Of a stretch of DNA of 64,000 bases, positions 11,200 to 23,000 are shown piece by piece (positions within the stretch are counted from its first letter, which is position 1; every line of letters begins with the position of its first letter). Below the pieces are notes generated by a model. It did no database searches. It saw only the letters and a program-made list of their open reading frames with translations, and had not been told where the DNA came from. The translations under genes were made by a program, and so were the position numbers. This stretch comes from Sycobia sp. Sy_11 (lineage: Eukaryota > Arthropoda > Insecta > Hymenoptera > Epichrysomallidae), in assembly GCA_018907035.1 (NCBI GenBank), contig JACCIC010000175.1, positions 865,501 to 929,500 of the forward strand. Direction: 5' to 3'.

Positions 11200-14100
11200 T
11201 GCATGCTCGTGGGTTTTGCTCTTGTTCGCCGCGGTGATTCGCGATTATGCCATCGCGGGCCGCGATGGTAATCGGCTCTATAGATAAAGGTGATTTTTGT
11301 TTCCCTCCTCGGCATTTACGAGGCTCAGGCGCGCATGTTGAAAGGGAGAAAGTTCTTTATGCAAACCACCTCGCGGTATGTACACGAGGTGGGCTCTTTT
11401 TAGTATACGGTGAAGTTTACGGTTCCTCGCTGCTCGAATTCAGTTTATAGAAAGCTCAGAATCCTTATTCCTATGTATGACGAGCGTTAAAAAAAATATC
11501 AATATTCACTTTTTGCCCTGTAAACAAGTTAAAGTAGATCATTGCTTTACGCATAATAACATTTAAATAAACCGTAGAATCAGAATAAACCTGTTACGAT
11601 AGTTTTCGAGATCAGACACATCAGTTGTGAATTCGTTCCTCAATTTTGAGTGGACTCGGATGTAGCTCTTAAGTATAAGGTACAAATTTACTATACGAAA
11701 TGCAGAGAAATCCCATACGTTGATCGAGTAAATGTGTTTCAAGGACACTAACGCCTCTGCAATAGTTGTTGAACTCACTATTATGGGGGGGGGGAGGGTC
11801 CAACCGTAAATGTTGTTCCGTATCAGAATACAGTTGCATCTCAAGAGAATGTTGAGTAAACAAGTCCAAAATTATCCTGCATATCAATTTTCTGTACCAG
11901 TGCTATACCATTCTAGAAATGTCAATGATGATTTTTCCGTTAAAGTTTATGTATGCTAATTAGTGAAAAGTACAGATCATTAAAATTATAGACGTCTCTC
12001 TAGGATCTCCAATAACAGATATTTTCAATGGAAGCAAAAAAAATTTTTAATTTTAGAGAAAAATTAGAGGGGAACTACAAAACCGTTAAACATTCGCACT
12101 TTGTCATTGATATATACATAACAGTACAAAGAGAAAAATGAATTGTTTGGTCAAATGTATATCTAGAAATTCTTCATAATAAAAATAAATTTGAAGAGAA
12201 GAAAATCTAACTTGGATCAAACAAATGTTTTTCCATCTGGACCATTTGCAAATTGTACCTAATTCAATAATAACTATCTACGCTGACATGTTTTGTTTTA
12301 TTTCCCCTATCATTTGATTATCCTGGTCCATTTGGAGAGAAAAAGAACATATTCTGAAAATCTATCCTACACGGACAAATGAAATAATGTGGCTACAAGC
12401 AATAACTAGTCTCAAATTATTGATTATATTTAAAATTTTCGAATAACTATATTTTTGATACTGTAAATGCATCAACAATAGCAGAAATATGGGAGAGTGT
12501 AAACGTGACATCTAATATAAATACAGAATTGAAAGATAAAGGAGTTCAATGATCTCTATCCTTATCCTCACCGTATTTGACTCAGATTGAAGCGTCTATT
12601 CATTTATACAATAAGAAAAGCAAAGCAAGCTTAAAAATATTAAAGAGAAAAGAATCATAAATTATTAAGGAAAGACAACTAAAAAGAGAAATAGGTCCAA
12701 AAACAAAAGAATTCAAAAATTTAACTGTAGATCAGTTTACATAAAAAGCCGAAAGTTTTCAAAATAAATTTTCACTTGAAAATTTCAGAGCTAATTAAAT
12801 ATCCCCCTCCTATGAAAGCATGCATTTGATTATTGCACCTAGGTGTTACAAAAATATGTTACAGAAATTTATCCGATGCTTAAGCAAACAAGTCTAAAAA
12901 ACAATTTTACTCCAATGATAAACAAGATACAATCATTAGAAACATATATTAAGATGAATGGATATAAAACTTTATAAGACTTAAAATTATAACTCAGTGA
13001 TGATTATCCGCTGAGATTTAGCAACTCTATACTGGAATAGTTGCAGTATCCTGAATCATAAAAGGGAGTTTGAACTCGAGATGTCTGTACTTTAGAAAAT
13101 TTTGACAATTTTCTACGCGTGGAATTCTGATTGTAGAATAAACAGTTATTGTTATCAGATTCAAGGTATCTCGATAATATTGAAGTTATAGTAAAGGTGA
13201 CGGAACTTTTATATCAATTAAAAAACTGTATGCAATCCCTAATCGAATCGATTGAAACCCGAACCTTTGTTTTCTTGTATGCTATAAAACGCCAGAACTA
13301 ACTCTCCTTTACGTGCTCAATGGGACTCAATATTTAAAAATACATTGAAATTCAAATAGAAATAGTATTTAAATAAAAGCTTTCAATATTCTCAACGAAC
13401 ATTATCATTAAAATTAACTCAATGAAAAAAGAATATTTCAATCCATGTATAAAAAAAAAACAGAATATACTGATTTCTAATCCTAATTTTTTGGCTCACA
13501 GATAGATTTTTAACAAACAAATCGAAACCAGAAATCAAATGTCGATTTAATTTTTTCGTCAACAGAATTATCAGATTAAATCAATATGAAACTAATTCAC
13601 GATATCTAGGGATCAGTTGACACGAAAGTATCCTTGACTACATAAGTACTAAAAAACAATTGTAGTAAAACAATGTATGTTTAAGTAAAATAATCCACGC
13701 GCTGCTATTTTTTTTTTATTTCAAGCTTACTTCTTGAAAAAAATGAATAATCGTGAAAGTTGGATACTTAACTAAAACAAGTTAAATCTGTGCTTAAACT
13801 TTTGCATTAAAAATACTATTATTATGTAAAAACAAACACTAAGTTCAACATCAAGTTTTAAATCAAATAGGGAGCATTATTTTAAAGTAGCTTTCAACTG
13901 ATCATAAAATCCATTTAAATGATTTCCATAAAAAAGCAACGACTTATTCTCGTTATTTTCAGTTAAATTCCACCCGGAGACGCAGAAAAACATCTGCCCG
14001 TAAATTTCTGCATGGACTTTCTTGACAGACATCAGCTTTCGCGTTCGACTCACGTGCTCATACTATTTTCTTGCCTATATTGTGCTAAAGCACGCCATCA

Positions 14101-17100
14101 CTTTTCGAAAGACGACCGCTTTCCTGAAACGGGAGTGAAGCCAGGTTATGACGGCGAACGCCGGCGCAGAGGAAGAAACAAGAGGTAAAGAAAGCGAGAG
14201 AGACTGATGGTTGTGAGAAAAAGAGGAAACTCCGGCTTCCTATCGCCGTTTTACTCTTTCTTTCTGTATATACATCGCAACTTTATTCGATACGACCTTT
14301 CAGTACATTCCGCGAGCCGTGAGAAAATATACGATTCTTTGTCCAGATTGTATCGCAAAATAATTGTAATGGATGCGTCAATGAATATGATGAATTGATA
14401 TTCGTTTATTAAATGCTTTACGAGTCGCCGCATATACGAGTTTTTTTAGATAATAATGAAACATCTAATTAAAGAATTGAATTAATATATATTTATTTCG
14501 TTATTCTATTAATAACTTTATTTATCTCCTTCCTAATATATCAATGTAACCTTATATTCATCAATAAAGTAAATGTTTTGTAATTTGCATCTTCAAAAAT
14601 GCCTTTGGGAGAATCAAAGAAAGGCTAATGTAATTTATCAAATTAATAGTCCAATAAAATAATTGAAATAATTCAATAAGAAGTTTGAGATAAGTTGAAA
14701 TTCTATTAAGCTTATAGCTACACAAATGGATGATCCAAGGCGAGCCTTCGACAAACTTTGAAAAGGGTTTATTAACTCGTTTTAAAGCTTCTCGTTACGG
14801 TTAATGTTTAAACTTTTTAATACCTTACAACTACTTACTTCTACGAAGTCTTTAAAAAGTTATAAATTTTCATTCTCCCTACTAATCTCCATCCTTTCCA
14901 CCTTCCCTTATAGTTTTGCTTAATAACATGGCGCCACGTGATCAACGCAATGTCCTGCTTCTGCAAGACCTATACAGGCATAATGAAGTTTGAACCATAA
15001 TTCATCAATTGAGCACAATCAATTTTCTAAATCGACGCTTGAGGCTCAAATAGTACGCTCGCGTATAGACGTAAGACAAAATTTCACAATGCTCCTCATT
15101 TAGATGGATCTTTAGCCGTTTGATTTACTAGGAGAGGCTGCCAACTATATGTACGGATTTTGTCCAGATTAAGGCTAGTACCTTGTATTACCTCCAAATT
15201 GAGACCTGTAAAGTTTATTACTTTACACGCAAGCTGTGTTACTTTCTTACTTAAAATTCGTACTTCTCTCCAATCGAACTGGATATTTTATTCGTTAGCG
15301 GGTGTAAAATTAGCCGAACTTCAATTGGCTAAGAAATTACGCTTTTGTAGTCATACGTTCATGATAGTTTTTCTGTTTGAAGTATTGTTCATTATTCAAA
15401 CTTGGGATCAAAACTAGGGCGTCTTCGTTAAAAATATTTCTCGGACTACAGTGGTAAAGTATATCTTATTTGAAAAATTGAATAGCGTTCTAGCCATTGC
15501 TACAGTATACGAGCTCATTTTTTGATTAATCAGGAGTAATTTGTTCAATTTGGATCAAATCCTGGCCCTTCTTTATTATTATTATCGCAGGCTAATCCTC
15601 TTTATTAGTTAAAAATCCATATAATGCCATTCGGTTCGTTTAAAATTTTCTATTTATAAATAACATAAAAAAATTTTAAGATTACATATATGTAAATACA
15701 TCGTTATGTTGATCTAAGCTAAGACGTCTGCAATAGCATGAATAATTTTTTTCCGTCAACAGTGTTTAAAAAAAGATTATATATTGAAAGACTTACTCCA
15801 TTATAGTAAGGGAAAGAATAATAAATTATATTATGCCAATCAATCATAATGTAAATTCTTAAGATTCTAATATATACTCACATAGAAGAAACAAAATTTC
15901 AAGCGACAACGGAATCAGTATTTACCTGAAACAAAAAATATATCCATTAATCATCCTGTATGAACGGGAATTTTTTAGAATATAATAATATGGAGATACA
16001 AAAAAGGCGAAAGGATATAAAAATAAAAAAATCTAATCGAAAAATTCAATGTTCATCTACATGATAAAAAACACTAATACTACTGAAACAATTAAAAAAT
16101 ATTTTTATCGAGAAATAGTACAGATCAACTTGTATGGTTAATTGATAGTCATATAATACGTAAATGAATCAACACAAATTTTTGGTTCAAATTATTTAGT
16201 AGGGTATATTTCCAAATTAGATAAATATTTTTTTCTTTTTGCTCAACATCGGAAAAGCGACTCCGGTTTCCCTGATTTAATGCTTGGTTTTACTTTCGAG
16301 TACAATGAGTTAAATAAGCGCGAATATAACTTTCACAATGACAAGGAAGGCAAAACTATCACTTTAGAAATAGTTTCCCATGGAATCCCATAAAAAAGAT
16401 GAAAAGAAATTAAATCTTCTAATCCGATCTAGCCAGAACAAGCATTATCTGTATTAAATATATATATTTATTTATTTATTTATTTATTATACACTTTGGC
16501 ACGCACCGGCGAGAGAAGCGACGGAAATGAAACAGGAAAGTATTTCCTGCAGTCTCCATCGAAAGAAAGTATCAATGAGATAAAACACTGAATACATCCT
16601 TCGTCATTCGCAATAGTTTAAATGTCTTTTTTTTTTTTTAATCAGATTCATGTTAATGTGCGCAAGGTAATTGAAATATTTCAACAAACTGCTAGGTCGT
16701 TAATCAAGAGTATTTGAAGAATTTTAGAAAATGTTGAAAATACGATAATTATAGTATACGCATATATGCAAGAAAAACTTATGTTGTCTATCACTTCGCC
16801 GACTCGAAGTTAATTCAAGGAATCGAAATAAGTGGGATTATTTATGAAAGATCGCTATATGCCAGGTGGTTACTAACTTTCTGAGATATGTTCTCGGACA
16901 ATACTATGTGGATATGTCATCAATCAGCAGCAACAGTTGGTGCTCGAATGAAGAGCTGTAAAATTTTCTTCCCAATCCAATTATTAATTGTTCACGAGTA
17001 CATTGTATCGGTTTTTCGTTTTTTACATTTCCTCCCGATGAATATAAACGTGAGACGATGAATGCGTTGAAGTGTATGGGAGCGCGTCTAATGTTTAACT

Positions 17101-20100
17101 GTTTAATGTAATACGTAGGGACTGTTTATTCGCCGCTGCTCTTTGAATCTTCTTTTAAGGAAATTGAATTTTTAATAGACGTTCAAGATATTGATAATTT
17201 TTTTAAAGGATTTATAAAAAGTAGGTCTAATCTATTTTATTTCAACATCATATTTTTAATTCATTGGTTTATTTATTTATTTATTGATTTATTTTTTATT
17301 GATAAACTGTTATAGTTCTTGTGAATAATCAATACGTGTATTAAACAAGAAATTAAAAAGTGATTGTTACGTATTGGTATAGGATAATATTTCGATTAAT
17401 AGTTTACGGTGCAAACATTTTCCATTGCATAAATCTCACTATGCTTTAAAATTAAACACGAAATTATTAAATTACAAATTATTTCAATATTTAAAAACAA
17501 ATTTATGGTTTCGTCCAAATGGATTTTAAGCTACAATAAAATAATGTTTCCGTTTGAATTAAAAATAATTTTTCACTTGGATATATAAATAAATTTTTGT
17601 CCATGCGTATACATAACTTGGGTATTACTCATTTATATACCAGTGCAGTAGCGTATCATACGAATTGTAAAGAAAAGCTATGTACGCATAAAATAATTTC
17701 AAGATTAAAAGTAATAATAAAAATAATAACAGTAGTAATAATTGATATTCCGTGCTATTATAACATCCATAGCCTTTCACTGGAAAATTTTATATCTAAA
17801 CATCAAGACAACTTTATTATTCTTGTACTTCCGTAAAAAAAAAAACAGGAGGAAAGCCTCAAACGAACGCTATAACAAAGTTATTGCGCAGAATATTTTA
17901 ATTGCAATAAAAAAAAAAGAAAAAAAAACATCAAGATCGATAGAAAAATTTTTTGAAACGTTTCGGTATCGCAGCTGATTTCATTCCATTCTCCAAGCAT
18001 CGATCGAAGCATCTTTAAATAATTTCAACTTACGTCCCATAAATATACACGTATATGTGCTTTCTAAAATAAGAAGAGCAAAAATCCGAACCAATAAAAT
18101 CGGGTCGCTTACTCTGCGCGCGCGTTGGCTCATCACGTATACACACACGAATTACGACGATTACGCGAAAACCCCGCGAGATAATCTCTTTTAGCGATAG
18201 TACAAGTTCTTGAGCATATATTGGTATATATACCTCAAGCGCGATCCACGTGCACTTAATGAAGGAACGCTCCTATAATACGATTAAAGTTCACCGAGAG
18301 TCGCGCCATAAATCACCCGGCTTTTATCAGCTCGAAAAATTAAATATCGTTTCCAACTCGTTTGCGAATTTTGGGGGGGGGGCAGTCCTGCCTTTGCCGT
18401 AATATATAGACAAAATTGACGCCTCTCGCATTAATAGACTCGTAAAGTTGAAGCGCTAAATTTCATTGCAATGAGTACTATATATATATGCATGATGGAA
18501 TTAATCTCTATTTTTAAACAAACTGTATACCGAGGACGGAAGAATTTTTTTATTTTTCATATATAAATCAAAAATAAATTGCAAACCATGCTTCTCTTTT
18601 TCCCTACTCAGATAGTTAAGAAACGGTCAGTTTCTACATTTGCATTGACAATAATTGTCATATCAATAGACTGTTAAAGTTGTAATGTATATGTATATAT
18701 ATATTATGCATCTAATGCTCGCGAATATTCTTATATACAGTTCGAATGATTTTAATTGGTGTAAGTATAAGTAAATCTTTATTTTTCTATCACTAGCTTT
18801 TTATTGCCATCGTAACTTTTTCCCATTACCTTTTTTTCTCAATACGCTTTTCTTTTGCAATAAATCCTTAAATGAAAAACATTAAAGTATGCTGGCATAT
18901 CGAGTGGCCATTTCAATCCACAGCTACGCCGATGTTTTATTTCCTCATAGACGCGTATATATACGTAGAATACGAAGAATGTCGAGCGTTTTATTTTCCG
19001 AGCTCATTAAGAGAGGTGGATGAATTGAAATAATGAGAAAGTTAAAGATTCTGCTGTCTCCCTTTCGATTATCTACGTCGCCAATTCAATCTTTATATAT
19101 ATAGCAAGAGGAAAGAGGCCCTTACTGGCCGGAATCACCTGCGTGGTTCAAAGGATTCTTAAAGAGCTAATGAAGATCTCGCGGGGGGGATAATACACGC
19201 TCAAGACACTGAAAAAACTACATGTAATATTACAAGTAAAGTCCCTCAATCCGATAGATTCAGTATGGCGGCGAAGATGAATCAAGTTTAATTGACCGAG
19301 AAGCTATTGGTAAACTTTTTTTTTGGTGTAAAATAATAATAAAAAAATTGCAATCGTTATATCTTCTCATTGATTATCCAATGATTTGGTCTCATTTCGG
19401 TAATATTTATTTGGTTCTAAATAAATGTCACCGTATTTTAACCAATTTCATACATACTATGAATAGAAACATAAGCAAGTAATGATAAGTCAGCTGAACG
19501 GGATGGGGTCGAAGATTAATCGACATTTAGAATAGTCTTGAATAATGAATTCGATGTGAGAACGTTTTCTTCTTTTGATAAAAATAAAGAAATATTTCAT
19601 TTTGAACACTGTTCAACTAAATAAAACTGCTAGAACAATAACAGTCACATGATTTAAATTGATATTCTATATATATATAAACTATTTGCTATTCACTGCC
19701 AACTTGTGGATGTTTTCAGTCAAAAAATAAATGATTTTAAGAACGATTTCATCAGTGAAGGGACAGCGTGAACAGTCGAGCAGTGAAAATCGCGGTACAA
19801 ATTTTTTTGTATAATACCTACTTATAATATTTCTGCCTAACCTAACACGCGTAATGAAGCTGTAATTCGCTTATTTCCAGTCAAAATCTAGTGCATTTTT
19901 AATTAATATAGCTTACCCAAACCTTTATGAAAGTTTATACAGCTTTTTCAAGGATTTACGTAGGTGTGAACTCGGTAACAATATATTTGAAAGTTTATAT
20001 CATTCATATTTCCAATCAAGTAACTTATGTATATTCATTAAAGTTTCAGCTTGGTGCAAAATTAGTAATTGATTCGTTAAATATGGACTTGTTAGCTGTA

Positions 20101-20260
20101 TTTACAGCAAGTTATTTTTTATCAAAATACTACACCTACAATAATAATCACTTTTAAAAAACACTATATTTATTTCGTTATTTACTGTAAATTAGGTATT
20201 AAGCTATGCAATTTTTCGTTTCCATTGAAGAAGTATAAATTACGTTTGATTATTTATATA
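11200..20260. other. Long AT-rich stretch without a recognisable gene
   Basis: Nine kilobases with no convincing exon, tRNA or transposon. It has minor simple repeats: a G run at 11785-11795, TTTA units at 16467-16489 and again near 17270-17285, a G run at 18371-18380, and A or T runs. Between about 12.0 and 13.9 kb the sequence is especially A-rich with frequent stops in all frames. It could be an intron or intergenic DNA. Confidence 0.5.
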
Positions 20261-20430
20261 CCACATTTAACACGGACTGGTGCATTTAAACTCCACGCGT
20301 AAACTGAATCGGTAAAATTTTGTTTCCTACATTTACACAACCTTTCTTGATGTCTGTGTGAAATTTCTGTCTGTGTTTTTCAGCTGTTTGTTTACAACGC
20401 AAAAAGTTTATCTGGCGATATTGACTATGG
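20261..20430 (+). repeat. Left terminal inverted repeat of the mariner element
   Basis: It pairs with 20970-21158. It begins CCACATTTAACACGG just after a TA and ends at the transposase start codon. Confidence 0.75.
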
Positions 20431-20972
20431 AAAAAAAGTTGATTCACGAATTTGCTTGAAATGTTGTGTTTCCAATGGAATTACGGCTACGGAATCGTTG
20501 AAAATGTTGCGGAAGTGTTTTGGGGAGTCTACTTTATCGCGAATGCAAGTATTTGAGCGACGCAAAGCATTCAGTAAAGGTCGTGAAATCATCGAAAACT
20601 TGCCTCATGCAAGTCGCCCATCCACCGAAAATCAAGATGATGCTCATCGTTTTTTTTCAATTACCATGGGGAGGTTCACCATGAATTCGTTCCAGGAGGT
20701 CAAACGGTCAATAAGGAGTTCTACTTGGCCCTTTTGAGGTGTCTACGTAAAGAAATTCGTCGTAAACGACCGGATTTGTGGTCAGATAATTCATGGTTTT
20801 TTTCACCACGATAATGCGCCGGCACATTCCAGCATGATTGTGTCTCGTTTTTTGGACAACCATGAAATGAAAGTCATCGCTCAGCCACCGTATTCGCCAG
20901 ATTTCGCTCCCTGTGACTTTTTCCTCTTTCCGAAACTCAAAAATCCGCTTCGGGGACCGCACCATGAGTCCA
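20427..20972 (+). pseudogene. Mariner transposase fragment (D34D type), broken
   Basis: The start codon is at 20427, but the A run at 20431-20437 is one base short, and the frame meets a stop within 11 codons. The downstream frame gives a mariner N-terminal DNA-binding region (helix-turn-helix part, including GITATESLKMLRK and the later NLPHASRPST). After about 74 codons, near 20645-20655, the central part is missing. The lost part includes the region that carries the first catalytic Asp. The reading then resumes in another frame with GEVHHEFVPGGQTVN. An extra T in the run at 20797-20803 shifts the frame again. The second and third catalytic Asp remain, in HHDNAPAH (20810-20812) and CDFFLFPKL (20915-20917), with exactly 34 residues between them, as in mariner. 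The C-terminal end is replaced by the right inverted repeat. A full transposase of this family is about 345 residues, and little more than half is left. Confidence 0.85.
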
Positions 20973-21154
20973 TAGTCAATATCGCCAGACAAACTTTTTG
21001 CGTCGTAAACAAACAGCTGACAAACACACACTAATTGCGATATGGCGCTCAAATCTCACACCGACATTAAGAGAGGTTGTACCAATATAGGAAAAAAATT
21101 TTGCCGATTCAGTTTACACGCGGAGTTTAAATGCATCATTCCGTGTCAAATTTT

Positions 21155-21158
<4 letters not shown>
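20970..21158 (-). repeat. Right terminal inverted repeat of the mariner element
   Basis: Reverse complement of the left arm, with about 18 extra bases near 21020-21040. Its inner end, CCATAGTCAATAT, mirrors the start-codon region on the left. Confidence 0.75.

Positions 21159-21213
<55 letters not shown>
21158..21213. repeat. (TA)n microsatellite abutting the mariner
   Basis: About 27 TA units begin exactly at the right end of the transposon, so the TA target site is part of, or expanded into, this tract. Confidence 0.95.
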
Positions 21214-21215
<2 letters not shown>

Positions 21216-22480
21216 TCGATATATATAGCTATACTTGTAATTTTATTAGGAACGACAACTTATTAATTTGTCTATGTAGGGCGACCTTCTAGTCTATTGC
21301 TTACGGTGCCTATAGACTTTTCGGTAATGGTATTTCATTAATGGGTTCGTCAGTGATACAATCAATTTTAATACAAGTCTCAGATTGTGGTCATTTAAAA
21401 AAAAAACCAACTTATGATAAACTGTATAATGTATCGAAGTTTCTTGGACGGGTTCGGTGAACTCTAAAAATCACGTGTGATGTATAAAAATTCATTCTAA
21501 ATACATTTATTGATATTATCATAATAAAATTAATGAGATTGAATCGACAAAGACCCCAAGTTCGAAAACAAATGTGGAATTCAAAACAAAGAAATGGTAA
21601 CAAAACGTTGACGTTCGAACTCTTAATAACAAATCTGATGTTTTCTTCTTCCACTGTCATTGACTCTGCTGCAAGATGTCGTATAAAGTTTATAATTTTA
21701 TTAAACGACTTTTCAAAAGTTAATAACTTAATATTTCATATAACAATGTTATTGCACAATTTAAATTCATTTGATAAGAAATCAGCACAGAACAAATATG
21801 AAGCTTAAGTATTTCTTTTATGGATTTTTGGACAATAAATATCAATATGATATTTCTTGTTTTCAGAAAGGAACGTAAAAATATGAAAAACAGCCTATGT
21901 ATAGGATTGGAAGGATAATTGAGAATTATAAAATTATAAACTGTCATAATTTTGGCGATGAAACAAAAAGTATCGAATTATCTGTATTCCAAAAAATATT
22001 GCGCGAAGGAAAAAGACTTTTATGGAAAAATGTTAAATTTTGCACGAATTATTCCAAGGTGATCTTTGCTTTCACCGTGAATGCAGCATAAACGGTCAAT
22101 TTAAAAGTATAACAAGCATGTTAAAATAAATACTACGGTCTATTTTGTTTTATCTTGATGCGCAAAAGTCATAAATTATTTAACGTTACCCTGAGAGTAT
22201 AACAATTTGTTTCACCTTCCCTATAAAGATATTCTCTGGTAATTTCGCTTCAGTCTCCATATGTAATCGATCATATGCAGATGCATTAAATGCACATCAA
22301 TCGAATTCCTCCACAATTGACAATGGACCGACAATAATAACGAAAAGTAGCAATTATAAGCAAATTCGCAGCGAATGAAACTAATCCAACCCGCCGTTCC
22401 ATTAGTCTTATCACGGCTGCGCGTGCGCTGTAGCAAGGCTCTTGGAATGGAACAAAAAGAAACGAAACAAAAAAACGCAT
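21214..22480. other. AT-rich non-coding stretch
   Basis: Several frames stay open for 60 to 90 codons on both strands, but none shows a known domain, a signal peptide or clear splice borders. I see no repeat or RNA gene. Confidence 0.5.
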
Positions 22481-22489
22481 CGAACCACG

Positions 22490-22638
22490 CGCCCGCCAGA
22501 CGCCTAGGATATTTATAGTTTAGGTGCCGGCAAATCGGCATCGCTCGGGCGAAGCCGCAGATTATCGTCTCGCGTCTCGTAATCCTTCAAGGAGCGTCTC
22601 TCGGCGCATGAATATATGCGCGCATATACGAGTAATTC

Positions 22639-22684
<46 letters not shown>

Positions 22685-23000
22685 CCCTCTGGCTCGCGAT
22701 AAACGCGCGGAGAGAGGTTCCGGCGATCTTTTTTTCTCTTCCCAATACGCGAGGGCCGTTCGTCGTCCGACGAGAATCAAATGCGCGCGATCGCAGTGGG
22801 ATGGACGAGATGGAGGGCGGTATATATAGGAGAGCCTGGTTTACTCGCTATATATATAGCTCGGCACTGGGCGAAAGTGCATCGAACGATACAAATTTTG
22901 TACGGTAATATCGGCGCACTTCCGCTTTGCGCCGTCGTCGTTCTAAAAGCAACTTGGCTACGACTCCGTTGTACCGTAACTGGCGATCGTTTTTTTCTTC
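22490..23000. other. CpG-rich island with internal (TA)n tract
   Basis: CpG-rich sequence on both sides of a TA microsatellite at 22643-22682. Frames are open on both strands by composition. No recognisable protein. Confidence 0.45.

Larger units (their letters stand above)
20261..21158 (+). mobile_element. Defective mariner-family transposon with long terminal inverted repeats
   Basis: The element is bounded by inverted repeats far longer than the roughly 30 bases usual for mariner. The left arm, 20261-20430, matches the reverse complement of 20970-21158 along almost its whole length. Shared words include GTAAACTGAATCGG and CAGCTGTTTGTTTAC. The right arm carries about 18 extra bases. The inner ends coincide with the transposase start codon (ACTATGG), so the right arm is an inverted copy of the whole 5' leader. 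TA dinucleotides flank both ends, as expected for this superfamily, and the right flank is a (TA)n tract. Arm divergence, two frameshifts and two deletions mark it as old and not self-mobile. Confidence 0.85.

Noticed and set aside
20659..20661. Reading the Asn in FFNYHGEV as a mutated first catalytic Asp of the mariner transposase
   Set aside because: The first catalytic Asp of mariner lies further upstream (TGDE region), which is deleted here. This position is not the catalytic one.
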